Translations under genes and position numbers: made by a program
Shown here: positions 32,180 to 44,786 of the stretch, in pieces
Layout: every line of letters begins with the position of its first letter
Numbering within the stretch: position 1 is the stretch's first letter
Notes under the pieces: model-generated
The model's database searches: none
Told to the model about the DNA's origin: nothing
The model's input: only the letters and a program-made list of their open reading frames with translations
DNA from: Microbacterium gallinarum
GTDB taxonomy: Bacteria; Actinomycetota; Actinomycetes; Actinomycetales; Microbacteriaceae
DNA: 64,000 bases
NCBI RefSeq assembly: GCF_014837165.1
Contig: NZ_JACSPM010000003.1
Coordinates: forward strand, 124,001 to 188,000
Reading direction: 5' to 3'

Positions 32180-32791
32180 ATGGGCATGCTCTCGAGATTC
32201 CGGCGCAAGAGGCGGTACGCGGCGCTGAGCGACGAGGAGCGGATGGGCAGGTACGTGTACCTGCTCAACACGCTGCCGGCGTCCGTCATCGAGAAGGCGC
32301 ACGCGGCCGCGTTCCGCGATCTTCCGGCCGACGAGCGGCGCGCGATGTTCGAGCAGCTCCGCCCCTTCCTGTCGGATGCGGAGCAGGATGCCGCGACCGA
32401 CGACCCGACGGTGCTCGCGAGACTGTTCCGCCGAGCGGAGGAGCGCCGCGCCGAGCGCGCACAGAGCGCTGCGTCGGATGCGGAGCGCGACGGCCGCGAC
32501 GACGTCGACCCGCGGGCGCTGCTGACGAGCAGCGGCGTCGCCGCTGTCGTCTCGCAGAACTTCCTGCTGTCCGCTGTCGTGGTGACCTACTTCTCGTCGG
32601 GGGCGGGGTCGCTGGCGATCGCATCGGAACCGTCGTGGGTCGGCGACACCTACGATCCGGGAGCGTCGTCGGCCTCGGACGGCGGGGGCTTCTCGGGCGA
32701 CTACGGAGGCGGGGGATTCGACGGCGGGGGCTTCGGCGGAGGGTTCGACGGCGGGGGCTTCGGGGGAGGCGACGGCGGCGGAGGATTCTGA
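32180..32791 (+). CDS. Hypothetical protein with Gly-rich tail
   Basis: I recognise no function. The 203-residue product starts with a basic segment (MGMLSRFRRKRRYAALSDEER), has a helical middle (about 40-100), a hydrophobic stretch SQNFLLSAVVVTYF (about 125-140) and a last 45 residues of GGGF/GGGFDGG-like repeats ending GGDGGGGF. ATG 32180 has GCGGAGG about eight bases before it. A function in assembly or attachment could be imagined from the Gly-rich tail, but nothing supports it. It lies between coaE and uvrB in the same direction. Confidence 0.65.
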   Translation: MGMLSRFRRKRRYAALSDEERMGRYVYLLNTLPASVIEKAHAAAFRDLPADERRAMFEQLRPFLSDAEQDAATDDPTVLARLFRRAEERRAERAQSAASDAERDGRDDVDPRALLTSSGVAAVVSQNFLLSAVVVTYFSSGAGSLAIASEPSWVGDTYDPGASSASDGGGFSGDYGGGGFDGGGFGGGFDGGGFGGGDGGGGF

Positions 32792-32823
32792 GTCGGTCCG
32801 CCGGGCGCGAACGCCGGCCCGGG

Positions 32824-32845
32824 TGTCGGAGGGTCCGCCTACGCT
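32824..32845 (+). promoter_or_regulatory. Damage-type (RecA-independent/PafBC-like) promoter of uvrB
   Basis: TGTCGGAG (32824-32831), eight bases, TACGCT (32840-32845), six bases, then the GTG start of uvrB at 32852. The layout is the same as upstream of uvrA, matching the mycobacterial RecA-independent motif; no LexA box of the GAAC-N4-GTTC form is visible. Confidence 0.7.
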
Positions 32846-32851
32846 GGAACA

Positions 32852-34933
32852 GTGCAAGCCACACGTTCCGTGCGCCCATTCGAGGTCATCAGCGAGTATG
32901 AGCCGTCCGGCGACCAGCCGCAGGCGATCGCCGACCTCGCCGCCCGCATCAACGCCGGAGAGACCGACGTCGTGCTGCTCGGTGCGACCGGCACCGGCAA
33001 GTCGGCGACGACCGCCTGGCTGATCGAGCAGGTGCAGCGGCCCACGCTCGTGCTCGCGCACAACAAGACGCTGGCAGCGCAGCTGGCCAACGAGTTCCGC
33101 GAGCTCATGCCGAACAACGCGGTCGAGTACTTCGTCAGCTACTACGACTACTACCAGCCCGAGGCGTACGTCCCGCAGACGGACACCTTCATCGAGAAGG
33201 ACTCCTCCATCAACGCCGAGGTCGAGCGCCTGCGGCACTCGACGACCAACTCGCTGCTCAGCCGCCGCGACGTGGTCGTGGTCAGCACCGTGTCGTGCAT
33301 CTACGGACTCGGCTCGCCCGAGGAGTACCTGCGGGCGATGGTGGCCCTGCAGGTGGGCGAGCGCTACGACCGCGACGCGCTCATCCGCAAGTTCATCGCG
33401 ATGCAGTACAACCGCAACGACGTGGACTTCTCGCGCGGCAACTTCCGTGTGCGCGGCGACACGATCGAGATCATCCCTGTCTACGAGGAGTTCGCCGTTC
33501 GCATCGAGCTGTTCGGCGATGAGATCGAGGCGATCTACATGCTGCACCCGCTCACGGGCGACGTCATCCAGCGGCTCGACGCGGTGCCGATCTTTCCGGC
33601 GACCCACTATGCGGCGGGCACCGAGACGGTGCAGCGGGCCATCGGAACGATCGAGCACGAGCTCGAGCACCGACTGAAGGAGCTCGAGTCGCAGAACAAG
33701 CTCCTCGAAGCCCAGCGCCTGCGCATGCGCACCACGTTCGACCTCGAGATGCTTCAGCAGCTCGGGTTCTGCTCGGGCATCGAGAACTACTCCCGGCACC
33801 TCGACGGGCGCCTGCCGGGCGAGCCGCCGCACACGCTGCTCGACTTCTTCCCCGACGACTTCCTCATGGTGATCGACGAGTCGCACGTGACGGTTCCGCA
33901 GATCGGGGCGATGTACGAGGGGGATGCCTCACGCAAGCGCACTCTCGTCGAGCATGGGTTCCGGCTTCCGAGCGCGCTCGACAACCGCCCGCTGCGGTTC
34001 GACGAGTTCAAGGAGCGCGTGGGCCAGACGGTGTACCTGTCGGCCACGCCCGGTCGCTACGAGATGGGGATCGCCGACGGCGTCGTCGAGCAGATCATCC
34101 GCCCGACCGGCCTCGTCGACCCGCACATCGTGGTGAAGCCGTCGAAGGGGCAGATCGACGACCTGCTCGAAGAGATCCGGCAGCGTGCATCGCGAGACGA
34201 GCGCGTCCTGGTCACGACGCTGACCAAGAAGATGGCCGAAGAGCTCACCGACTTCCTCGGTGAGCACGGTGTCCGCGTGCGCTACCTGCACTCCGACGTC
34301 GACACCCTGCGCCGGGTCGAGCTGCTCAGCGAGCTTCGAGCGGGAGTGTACGACGTGCTCGTGGGCATCAACCTGCTGCGTGAGGGACTCGATCTTCCCG
34401 AGGTGTCCCTGGTGTCGATCCTCGACGCCGACAAAGAGGGATTCCTGCGCAGCGGCACGTCGCTCATCCAGACGATCGGGCGTGCGGCGCGCAACGTCTC
34501 CGGCGAGGTGCACATGTACGCCGACACGGTGACCGACTCGATGCGCAACGCCATCGAAGAGACCGACCGCCGGCGCGACAAGCAGATCGCGTACAACACC
34601 GCGAACGGCATCGATCCGCAGCCGCTGCGCAAGCGGATCGCCGACATCACCGACGCGCTCGCGCGCGAGGCGTCCGACACCGATGCCATGCTGTCGCGCA
34701 AGACGTCGGCGAAGCTCAAGTCGGGCAAGGGCAAGGCCCCGACGCCTCAGCTGCGGCGCGAGGGCATCGCGGCCGAAGGAGCCGAGCAGCTCGAGGCGAC
34801 CATCGCCGACCTCAGCAGTCAGATGCTGTCGGCGGCAGGCGAGCTCAAGTTCGAACTCGCGGCGCGGCTGCGCGACGAGGTGCAAGACCTGAAGAAGGAG
34901 CTGCGGGCGATGGAGCGCGCAGGGCACGCGTAG
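32852..34933 (+). CDS. uvrB: Excinuclease ABC subunit B
   Basis: A 693-residue damage-verifying helicase of nucleotide excision repair. Walker A is GATGTGKS (44-51); the beta-hairpin region reads [20 protein letters not shown]; helicase motifs DESHVT (about 340) and QTIGRAARN (about 540) are present; and a UvrC-binding UVR motif lies at the C-terminus (about 645-680). Length is normal. GTG 32852 fits the leaderless rule, TACGCT-N6-GTG, and the first residues match UvrB. It hands DNA to UvrC after UvrA loading; uvrA and uvrC are 3 kb downstream with the same promoter type. Confidence 0.97.
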   Translation: MQATRSVRPFEVISEYEPSGDQPQAIADLAARINAGETDVVLLGATGTGKSATTAWLIEQVQRPTLVLAHNKTLAAQLANEFRELMPNNAVEYFVSYYDYYQPEAYVPQTDTFIEKDSSINAEVERLRHSTTNSLLSRRDVVVVSTVSCIYGLGSPEEYLRAMVALQVGERYDRDALIRKFIAMQYNRNDVDFSRGNFRVRGDTIEIIPVYEEFAVRIELFGDEIEAIYMLHPLTGDVIQRLDAVPIFPATHYAAGTETVQRAIGTIEHELEHRLKELESQNKLLEAQRLRMRTTFDLEMLQQLGFCSGIENYSRHLDGRLPGEPPHTLLDFFPDDFLMVIDESHVTVPQIGAMYEGDASRKRTLVEHGFRLPSALDNRPLRFDEFKERVGQTVYLSATPGRYEMGIADGVVEQIIRPTGLVDPHIVVKPSKGQIDDLLEEIRQRASRDERVLVTTLTKKMAEELTDFLGEHGVRVRYLHSDVDTLRRVELLSELRAGVYDVLVGINLLREGLDLPEVSLVSILDADKEGFLRSGTSLIQTIGRAARNVSGEVHMYADTVTDSMRNAIEETDRRRDKQIAYNTANGIDPQPLRKRIADITDALAREASDTDAMLSRKTSAKLKSGKGKAPTPQLRREGIAAEGAEQLEATIADLSSQMLSAAGELKFELAARLRDEVQDLKKELRAMERAGHA

Positions 34934-34966
34934 CCGGGGGTGGCCACCGCGGTCGCGTGACCGCGG

Positions 34967-35218
34967 TCAGGGGCAGTGCATGAGCGGCTTGGGTCCGCTG
35001 CGGTCGAAGGTGTGCTGGGTGATCGGCGCGCCGCACAGCGGGCACGCCCGCTCGGCGCGCTCGGCGGCGGACGGCGGGGGAGCGGTCTCGTACGGACCGA
35101 CGGCAGCAGGACCCGCCAGCCGGATCAGCCTCGTGTTGAGGAAGGAGTACCAGCCGCCGGCCTCGCGCACTCGATCTCGCAGCGGACGTCGTTCGGCCGA
35201 GGCATCCGTATCACTCAT
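34967..35218 (-). CDS. Small Cys-containing protein divergent from OhrR-like gene
   Basis: I do not recognise a family. The 83-residue product has a basic/Arg-rich N-terminus, a middle GGWYSFLNTRLIRLAGPAAVG (about 21-41, cited in full at 21 residues less the last), and a C-terminal CPLCGAPITQHTF...MHCP with Cys residues at about 59, 62 and 82 plus His 68 and His 81, a possible zinc site. TACACT (35225-35230 on the minus strand) is six bases before ATG and lies within the palindrome of the divergent regulator, so the regulator may control both genes. Confidence 0.6.
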   Translation of the reverse strand: MSDTDASAERRPLRDRVREAGGWYSFLNTRLIRLAGPAAVGPYETAPPPSAAERAERACPLCGAPITQHTFDRSGPKPLMHCP

Positions 35219-35222
35219 ATGA

Positions 35223-35234
35223 TTAGTGTACTAA
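35223..35234. promoter_or_regulatory. Palindromic operator TTAGT-GT-ACTAA
   Basis: TTAGTGTACTAA, with perfect 5-bp arms, lies between the divergent small Cys gene and the MarR/OhrR-like regulator. It covers the minus-strand -10 TACACT, and TAGTGT on the plus strand. MarR-family proteins often bind such short palindromes to repress their own promoter. Confidence 0.65.
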
Positions 35235-35259
35235 CGATCTGACCCTGGAGGATCCGGCC

Positions 35260-35724
35260 GTGACCGAGACCGCATGGAGCGCCGACGAGCTGCTCAAGCT
35301 CGACAATCAGGTGTGCTTCGCTCTGGTGACGGCGGCGCGCAATGTGGTGGCGATCTACCGGCCGATCCTCGAGCCTCTCGGGCTCACCCATCCGCAGTAC
35401 CTCGTGATGCTGACGCTATGGGAGCGGTCACCCCGGTCGCTGCGCGACCTCGCGGACGAACTCGCGCTCGAGCCGGCGACCCTCTCGCCGCTGGTGAAGC
35501 GTCTCGAGTCGCAGGGCCTGGTGTCGAAGTCGCGTCGCGACGGCGATGAGCGGGTGCTCGACGTCCGGCTGACGGCAGAGGGGATCGCGCTGCGCGAACG
35601 CGCGCTGGCGGTGCCCTCGAAGGTGATGGCGAGAGTGGGAACGGATGCCGCGTCCCTCCTGTCGCTGCGCGATGCCCTCGCGCCGTTCTCGGGCTCGCGG
35701 AAACACCACATCACAGATGCGTGA
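35260..35724 (+). CDS. MarR-family regulator of OhrR type (one-Cys)
   Basis: A 154-residue regulator. It starts LLKLDNQVCFALVTAARNVVAIYRPILEPLGLTHPQYLVM (key LDNQVCFAL, about 14-22), as in OhrR organic peroxide sensors, where Cys19 corresponds to the reactive peroxidatic Cys. The winged helix includes LRDLADELALEPATLSPLVKRLESQG (about 63-88). GTG 35260 has GGAGGA eight bases upstream. The usual target ohr is not present nearby; the divergent 83-residue gene may be a target, through the palindrome at 35223-35234. Only one other Cys is absent, consistent with one-Cys OhrR. Confidence 0.8.
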   Translation: MTETAWSADELLKLDNQVCFALVTAARNVVAIYRPILEPLGLTHPQYLVMLTLWERSPRSLRDLADELALEPATLSPLVKRLESQGLVSKSRRDGDERVLDVRLTAEGIALRERALAVPSKVMARVGTDAASLLSLRDALAPFSGSRKHHITDA

Positions 35725-35857
35725 ACTTCTTCTCATTCAGATGGTCGGATCGGTCGCTGGGAACTTAGGCTCGGGAACGGCGTCTCGACAGCGGTGAACC
35801 TGCGTGCCGCGATGCCGGAGACACTGTTGTTCCGATCCAGCACAGAGGAAACCATCC

Positions 35858-37858
35858 ATGCGCATAAGGTCCCACCAAGACCGGTCTGTCCCGCGGCGCC
35901 GAGCTCTCGCCCTCGCGGCGACGGTCGCCACTCTCGCCCTCACCGCCACCGGGGTCGCATCCGCGTCCGCGGCACCGAAGGCCCCTGACACCCCCAAGGG
36001 CAAAGCGAACGGCACGTCCGTCGAGATCAACCTGGTCACGGTCAACGACTTCCACGGTCGCATCGAGCAGTCCGGCACCGCTGCCGGCATCGCGCGACTG
36101 GCGACGGCGGTGAAGCAGATCCGCGCCGAGAACCCGAACACGGTCTTCGCCGCCGCCGGCGACATGATCGGCGCCTCGACGTTCACCTCCTTCATCCAGG
36201 ACGACGTCCCGACGATCGAGACGCTGAATGCCGCCGGGCTCGATGTGAGCGCGGTCGGCAATCACGAGTTCGACCAGGGCTTCGCGGACCTGACCGACCG
36301 GGTGATGCCGCTCGCCGATTGGGAGTACCTCGGCGCGAACGTGTACGACAAGGAGTCGGGTGACCCCGCCCTGCCCGAGTACTGGATCGCGAAGTTCCAG
36401 GGCGTCCGGGTGGGCTTCGTCGGCGCCGTCACCGACGAGCTGCCGTCGCTCGTGAGCCCGTCCGGCATCGAGGACATCACCGTCGGGAGCCCGGTCGACG
36501 CGGCGAACCGCGTCGCAGACCAGCTGAGCGATGGCCGCTCCAACAACGGCGAGGCCGACATCGTCGTCATGCTGGTCCACGAAGGCGCGGCGACGACCTC
36601 GATCGAGTCCGCGACCGATCCAGACTCTCGATTCGGTCACATCGTGCTCAACGCGAACGACAACATCGACGCGATCGTCTCCGGCCACACGCACCTTCCG
36701 TACAACCATGTGATCGACGGCCGGCCCGTGATCTCGAGCGGTCAGTACGGCGAGCGATTCTCCAACATGGAGATCACCTACGACCGCAAGTCGAAGTCGA
36801 TCACGTCCATGGAGAACACGCTCTACACCATGGCCACCGAGGTCAACTCCTCGGGCGCGGTGACCGCGTGGCTGACCGAGCCCGACCCGGCGATCGTCCC
36901 CCTCGTGACGGAGGCGACCGCCGTCGCGAACGAGCTCGGAAGCGTCGAGATCGGTGACACGGCCGGCGCCCTCAACCGCGCACAGCGGCCCGGCGTCGTG
37001 AACGGCCAGCCCGCGCTCGTCGAGAACCGCGGCGGCGAGTCCACGCTCGGCAACTTCGTGGCCGACGTGCAGCTCTGGGCGCTCAACGAGGACGGCACCC
37101 GCAGCGTCGACATCACGTTCATGAATCCGGGAGGACTCCGCGCCGACATCAACGCCGGTGAGACGACCTATCGCGAGGCCGCGGACGTGCAGTCCTTCGC
37201 GAACACCCTCGTGACGCTGGACATGACGGGAGCGCAGATCAAGGCGGTTCTCGAAGAGCAGTGGCAGCCGGCCGGTGCCAGCCGTCCGTTCCTGAAGCTC
37301 GGGGTGAACGAGGCGCTCTCGTACACGTACGACCCGACCGCGCCGCAGGGCTCGCACATCGTCGACATCTTCCTCGCCGGAGAGCCGCTCGAGCCCGGCG
37401 AGATCTACTCGGTCGGGGCGAACTCGTTCCTCGCGTCGGGCGGCGACAACTTCGTCAGCTTCCGACTCGGCACCAACAAGGCCGACAGCGGCAAGGTCGA
37501 CCTCGAGGCGATGGTCGACTACTTCACCGAGTTCGGCGGCGCAGCACCCGACTACGCTCAGCGCGCGGTCGGCGTGGACGTCGTGAGCGTCGTGGGCGAC
37601 CAGGCGACGATCAACCTCTCGTCGCTCGACTTCAGCACGACGGAGCCGAAGGCGGGGTCGGTCACCGTCTCGTTCGACGGCGCGCCGCTGGCGACGGCCA
37701 CGGTGGACCCGTCGTTCCCCGACCCGTCGACGTTCGACGAGATCGGGCGGGCGACGGTGACGTTCACGATTCCCGCGGGAGCCACCGGGGACTCGGAGTT
37801 CGTCATCACCACTCCGACCGGCACGGAAGCCCGGTTCACGCTCGGCGCCGCGCTCTGA
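35858..37858 (+). CDS. Secreted 5'-nucleotidase / 2',3'-cyclic phosphodiesterase family
   Basis: A 666-residue exported protein. A basic start and hydrophobic core (about 8-38, ALALAATVATLALTATGVAS) form a signal peptide. The metallophosphatase domain has LVTVNDFHGRI (about 58-68), GDMIGASTF (about 98), VGNHEFDQG (about 132-140), and SGHTHLPYNH (about 270-279), binding two metal ions; the nucleotidase C-terminal domain includes ENRGGESTLGNFVADV and NPGGLRADI. No sortase signal follows, so it is probably released. ATG 35858 has AGAGGAAA upstream. It hydrolyses extracellular nucleotides; a terminator closes the unit. Confidence 0.88.
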   Translation: MRIRSHQDRSVPRRRALALAATVATLALTATGVASASAAPKAPDTPKGKANGTSVEINLVTVNDFHGRIEQSGTAAGIARLATAVKQIRAENPNTVFAAAGDMIGASTFTSFIQDDVPTIETLNAAGLDVSAVGNHEFDQGFADLTDRVMPLADWEYLGANVYDKESGDPALPEYWIAKFQGVRVGFVGAVTDELPSLVSPSGIEDITVGSPVDAANRVADQLSDGRSNNGEADIVVMLVHEGAATTSIESATDPDSRFGHIVLNANDNIDAIVSGHTHLPYNHVIDGRPVISSGQYGERFSNMEITYDRKSKSITSMENTLYTMATEVNSSGAVTAWLTEPDPAIVPLVTEATAVANELGSVEIGDTAGALNRAQRPGVVNGQPALVENRGGESTLGNFVADVQLWALNEDGTRSVDITFMNPGGLRADINAGETTYREAADVQSFANTLVTLDMTGAQIKAVLEEQWQPAGASRPFLKLGVNEALSYTYDPTAPQGSHIVDIFLAGEPLEPGEIYSVGANSFLASGGDNFVSFRLGTNKADSGKVDLEAMVDYFTEFGGAAPDYAQRAVGVDVVSVVGDQATINLSSLDFSTTEPKAGSVTVSFDGAPLATATVDPSFPDPSTFDEIGRATVTFTIPAGATGDSEFVITTPTGTEARFTLGAAL

Positions 37859-37877
37859 CGCCTGTGCGATAGCACGC

Positions 37878-37911
37878 CGGATGCCGCGGGGCACATGCCC
37901 CGCGGCATCCG
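37878..37911 (+). terminator. Terminator after 5'-nucleotidase gene
   Basis: A perfect 16-bp stem (37878-37893 with 37896-37911) lies 19 bases after the stop and is followed by TCGTCCTCC. The stem contains the GGATGCC sequence shared with other terminators here. Confidence 0.75.
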
Positions 37912-37982
37912 TCGTCCTCCTTACCCGACGGCTCCGGTCGTCGTCTGGCAGGAAGCAGGGAACCGGGGCTCTCCGAGTCCGA

Positions 37983-38004
37983 TGTCGGAGGCCCCGCCTA
38001 AACT
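37983..38004 (+). promoter_or_regulatory. Damage-type (RecA-independent/PafBC-like) promoter of uvrA
   Basis: TGTCGGAG (37983-37990), eight bases, TAAACT (37999-38004), six bases, then GTG 38011. The element and both spacings are identical to uvrB. Confidence 0.72.
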
Positions 38005-38010
38005 TGTCTG

Positions 38011-40911
<2,901 letters not shown>

Positions 40912-40916
40912 CCCCG

Positions 40917-42827
40917 ATGGCACGATCTGCACCCACGGTCGCGTACAAGCCCAAGCCGGGCGAGATCCCGACCAATCCGGGTGTGTACCGCTTCCGCGAC
41001 GCCGACGGACGCGTGCTGTACGTCGGCAAGGCCAAGAACCTGCGTGCCCGCCTGTCGAACTACTTCGCCCCGCTGCGCACGCTTCACGAGCGCACCCGGC
41101 GGATGGTGACCACGGCGGCGTCGGTCGAGTGGACGGTCGTCGCCAGCGACGTCGACTCGTTGCAGCTCGAGTACATGTGGATCAAGGAGTTCGATCCGCC
41201 GTTCAACGTGCGCTACCGCGACGACAAGTCCTATCCGTTCATGGCGATCACCCTCGGCGACGAAGCGCCGCGGGTCATCGTGACCCGCAATCGGCGCATC
41301 CCCGGCGCGAAGTACTTCGGCCCATACCCGAAGGTGTGGGCCGTCCACGACACGATCGACCTGATGATCAAGGTCTTCCCCATCCGCACGTGCAGCGACT
41401 CGTCGTACAAGAAGGCGATGGCTTCCGGGCGGCCCTGCTTCCCGGGGCAGATCGGACGCTGCGGCGGGCCGTGCTCGATGAAGGTGACGATCGAGGAGCA
41501 CCGCGCGGTCGTGGAGGACTTCGTGGCCTTCATGGCGGGCGGCGACCAGCGGTTCCGCAAGGAGCTCACCGCCCGCATGAAGGAGGCGTCGGCGGCGATG
41601 GACTACGAGGCGGCCGCCCTCTACCGCGACCGCCTTCAGGCCATCGATGCGGTGCTCAACAAGAGCGCCCTGGTGCTCGCCGCCGACACCGATGCCGATC
41701 TGTTCGGCATCGCGGAAGACGAGCTGGCCGCGACCGTGCAGCACTTCGTCATCCGAGGCGGACGCGTACGCGGCGTGCGGGCCACGACGATCGAGAAGGA
41801 GCTCGACATCACCGGCGGCGACCTCGTCGACCAGGTGCTGCAGCGCACGTACGGCAACGCCGACGGCGCCGACATCCCACGGCAGGTGCTCGTGCCTGCG
41901 ATGCCCGAGGACGCCGACGACCTCGAGCAGTGGCTGCGCGATCGTCGCGGCAAGTCGGTGACGATCCAGGTCGCCCAGCGCGGGCGCAAGGCGGAGCTCA
42001 TGAAGACGGCGACGCTCAACGCCCAGCAGGCACTCATGCTGCACAAGACCCGCCGCACGAGCGACTACGTCGCCCGCACGCAGGCGCTCACCGACCTGCA
42101 GGAGGCGCTCGACCTCGCCGAGGCCCCGCTGCGCATCGAGTGCTTCGACGTCTCGCACCTCGGCGGCACGAACGTCGTGGCGTCGATGGTCGTCTTCGAA
42201 GACGGCCTGCCGCGCAAAGACCAGTACCGCTCGTTCAAGGTCGAGGAGACCACGGACGACACCGACTCGCTCTACCAGGTGCTGCGGCGCCGGCTCGCCT
42301 ACCTCGATCGTCCCGATGACGACGACGTGCCGCCGCCCGCCGATGCCACCGCCGACGGCGAGGTCGTCACCGAGCGGCGACGCGCCCGCTTCGCCTATCG
42401 CCCGCAGCTGCTCGTCGTCGACGGCGGCAAGCCGCAGGTCGAGGCAGCGGCCCGCGCGCTGCGAGACGCAGGTCACGAGGAGATCGCACTGTGCGGCATC
42501 GCGAAGCGCCTCGAGGAGGTGTGGCTGCCGGGGGAGGAGTATCCCGTGATCCTGCCCCGCACGTCCGAGTCGCTCTACCTCCTGCAGCGGCTGCGAGACG
42601 AGGCGCACCGCTTCGCGATCACCCACCAGCGCCGCCGTCGCCGTGGCGACATCCAGAGCGTGCTCGCCGAGGTGCCCGGGCTCGGCGACGCCCGGATCAA
42701 GGCGCTCCTCCGTCACTTCGGGTCGGTCGCGGCGCTCAAGGAGGCGACCCCGGAGCAGATCGAGGAGCTCCCCGGGGTCGGCCCGAAGCTGGCCGCGTCG
42801 ATCCATGCCCACCTCTCCGCTCGATAG
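40917..42827 (+). CDS. uvrC: Excinuclease ABC subunit C
   Basis: A 636-residue nuclease of excision repair that cuts both sides of the lesion. The GIY-YIG domain opens [20 protein letters not shown] (about 21-40); a Cys cluster follows ([14 protein letters not shown]); a UVR motif lies near 205-240; the RNase H-like endonuclease has the CFDVSHLGG and [11 protein letters not shown] stretches (about 410 and 499); and a helix-hairpin-helix tail reads [18 protein letters not shown] (about 585). ATG 40917 lies five bases after the uvrA stop. rapZ follows within 26 bp. Confidence 0.97.
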   Translation: MARSAPTVAYKPKPGEIPTNPGVYRFRDADGRVLYVGKAKNLRARLSNYFAPLRTLHERTRRMVTTAASVEWTVVASDVDSLQLEYMWIKEFDPPFNVRYRDDKSYPFMAITLGDEAPRVIVTRNRRIPGAKYFGPYPKVWAVHDTIDLMIKVFPIRTCSDSSYKKAMASGRPCFPGQIGRCGGPCSMKVTIEEHRAVVEDFVAFMAGGDQRFRKELTARMKEASAAMDYEAAALYRDRLQAIDAVLNKSALVLAADTDADLFGIAEDELAATVQHFVIRGGRVRGVRATTIEKELDITGGDLVDQVLQRTYGNADGADIPRQVLVPAMPEDADDLEQWLRDRRGKSVTIQVAQRGRKAELMKTATLNAQQALMLHKTRRTSDYVARTQALTDLQEALDLAEAPLRIECFDVSHLGGTNVVASMVVFEDGLPRKDQYRSFKVEETTDDTDSLYQVLRRRLAYLDRPDDDDVPPPADATADGEVVTERRRARFAYRPQLLVVDGGKPQVEAAARALRDAGHEEIALCGIAKRLEEVWLPGEEYPVILPRTSESLYLLQRLRDEAHRFAITHQRRRRRGDIQSVLAEVPGLGDARIKALLRHFGSVAALKEATPEQIEELPGVGPKLAASIHAHLSAR

Positions 42828-42852
42828 GCTGGGGTGGACGACGGGGGTGGTC

Positions 42853-43731
42853 ATGACCGAGGCAGCGCGCCAGGCCGGTGAGGTGCTGATCGTGACCGGC
42901 ATGTCCGGCGCCGGTCGGTCGACCGCCGCCAACGCCCTGGAAGACCTCGGCTGGTACGTCGTCGACAACCTCCCGCCGCAGATGCTCAGGCCCCTGCTCG
43001 ACCTGACCGAACTGGCCGCCGGCGTCCTCCCGAAGGTCGCGGTGGTCGTCGACGTCCGCGGTCGCGACCTGTTCTCCGACCTGCCGGATGCGATGCGCGC
43101 GCTGCGCGAGCGGCGTCAGATCCGTCTCCTGTTCCTGGATGCCGCCGACGACGTGCTCGTGCGGCGGTTCGAGGCCGTCCGCCGCCCGCACCCGCTGCAG
43201 GGCGACGGCACGATCCTCGACGGCATCCGGCACGAGCGTGAGCGCCTGATGGGCGTGCGTGAGAGCGCGGACGTCATCATCGACACCTCGTCGTACAACA
43301 TCCACCAGCTCGCGACCCAGGTGAACGACCTCTTCACCGACGCCGGCGCCGCCCGCCATATCCTCACGATCCTGAGCTTCGGCTTCAAGTACGGCCTCCC
43401 GCCCGACGCCGACCTCGTCGCCGACATGCGCTTCCTGCCGAACCCGTTCTGGAACGAGACGATGCGCCCGCTCACCGGCGAAGACGACGAGGTGCGCGAG
43501 TTCGTGCTCGCGCAGACGGGCGCCGAGGAGTTCATCGACGCGTACGCGGCGGCCCTGAAGCCCGTCCTGGCCGGCTATCAGCGCGAGAACAAGCGCCACT
43601 CCGTGGTCGCGGTGGGCTGCACCGGCGGCAAGCACCGCTCGGTCGTCATGGCTCGCGAACTCGCCGAACGCCTCGCCGAGGCGCCGGGTGTCGCGGTGCG
43701 CGTGAAGCATCGCGACCTCGGGCGAGAGTAA
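42853..43731 (+). CDS. rapZ: RNase adapter RapZ / YvcJ family P-loop protein
   Basis: A 292-residue NTP-binding protein. Walker A is GMSGAGRS (about 16-23) followed by [20 protein letters not shown]; conserved motifs SFGFKYGLP (about 173) and [14 protein letters not shown] (about 255-268) are typical. In Gram-negatives RapZ guides RNase E to a small RNA; the actinobacterial role is not settled. ATG 42853 is 26 bp after the uvrC stop. In most actinobacteria the next gene is yvcK, then whiA; here whiA follows directly, so yvcK is missing from its usual place. Confidence 0.93.
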   Translation: MTEAARQAGEVLIVTGMSGAGRSTAANALEDLGWYVVDNLPPQMLRPLLDLTELAAGVLPKVAVVVDVRGRDLFSDLPDAMRALRERRQIRLLFLDAADDVLVRRFEAVRRPHPLQGDGTILDGIRHERERLMGVRESADVIIDTSSYNIHQLATQVNDLFTDAGAARHILTILSFGFKYGLPPDADLVADMRFLPNPFWNETMRPLTGEDDEVREFVLAQTGAEEFIDAYAAALKPVLAGYQRENKRHSVVAVGCTGGKHRSVVMARELAERLAEAPGVAVRVKHRDLGRE

Positions 43732-43802
43732 GACCCACCACCAACGGTCCGGCGCGCGGGTAGGCTGGACCGTCGTTCCCCCACCCTGCGAAGAGGAGTC
43801 CC

Positions 43803-44780
43803 GTGTCGCTGACCGCTGACGTGAAGGCCGAGCTGATCAACGTGCGCGACCCGCGCCCCACGGCCCGGGTGGCCGAGCTCACCTCCCTGCTGCGGTTCTC
43901 GGGCGGACTGCACTCGATCGCGAATCGGGTCGCGGTCGAGGCGGAGCTCGACTCCGACATCCTCGCCCGCCGCACGGCGCGCGACCTGATGGAGCTGTAC
44001 GGCGTGCGGCCGGAGCTCGTCCATGTGCAGGGATCGGGCGCGCGCGGCGGCAGCCACTACGCCGTCCGGGTCATCGAGGGCGGCGAGACGCTCGCACGCC
44101 AGACCGGGCTCCTCGACCAGCGCCGGCGCCCCGTCCGCGGACTGCCCAACAAGCTCACCACCGGCTCGCGCGGCGACCTCGCAGCCATCTGGCGTGGCGC
44201 GTTCCTCGCGGCCGGCTCGCTGTCCGAGCCCGGCCGCTCGGCCGCGCTCGAGATCACCTGCCCCTCTCCCGAGGCGGCGATGGCCCTCGTCGGCGCGGCC
44301 CACCGGCTCGGCATCGCCGGCAAGGCCCGCGAGGTGCGCGGCGTGCCGCGCGTCGTCGTGCGCGAGGGGGAGGCCATCCGTGCCGCCCTGGCGGCGATGG
44401 GCGCCGAGAAGGCGGCCGCCGAATGGGATCAGCTCCGCCAGCGTCGCGAGGTGCGCGCAGGGGTCAACCGCCTCGTGAACTTCGACGACGCCAACCTTCG
44501 GCGCTCCGCCCAGGCGGCGGTGGCCGCGTGCGCCCGCGTGGAGCGTGCGCTCGAGATCCTCGGCGACGAGGTGCCCGACCACCTCCGCGAGGCCGGCGCC
44601 CTCCGGCTCGCACACCGCGACGCCAGCCTCGACGAGCTCGGCCACCACGCCGACCCGCCCCTCACGAAGGACGCCGTCGCCGGCCGCATCCGCCGACTGC
44701 TCGCGATGGCCGACAAGAAGGCCGACGCCGAGGGTCTCCCGGGCACCGAGTCCGCGGTGCCCGCGGGCATCGAGGACTGA
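43803..44780 (+). CDS. whiA: WhiA, DNA-binding protein
   Basis: A 325-residue WhiA. The N-terminal homing-endonuclease-like domains begin [17 protein letters not shown]; the C-terminal helix-turn-helix part reads [34 protein letters not shown] (key [17 protein letters not shown], about 277-293). In Streptomyces it works with WhiB in sporulation and division; in non-sporulating actinobacteria it acts in cell division. TAGGCT (43761-43766) is the probable -10, with a 30-base leader and GAAGAGGAG before GTG. It has a conventional ribosome site. Confidence 0.95.
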   Translation: MSLTADVKAELINVRDPRPTARVAELTSLLRFSGGLHSIANRVAVEAELDSDILARRTARDLMELYGVRPELVHVQGSGARGGSHYAVRVIEGGETLARQTGLLDQRRRPVRGLPNKLTTGSRGDLAAIWRGAFLAAGSLSEPGRSAALEITCPSPEAAMALVGAAHRLGIAGKAREVRGVPRVVVREGEAIRAALAAMGAEKAAAEWDQLRQRREVRAGVNRLVNFDDANLRRSAQAAVAACARVERALEILGDEVPDHLREAGALRLAHRDASLDELGHHADPPLTKDAVAGRIRRLLAMADKKADAEGLPGTESAVPAGIED

Positions 44781-44786
44781 CGCGCC

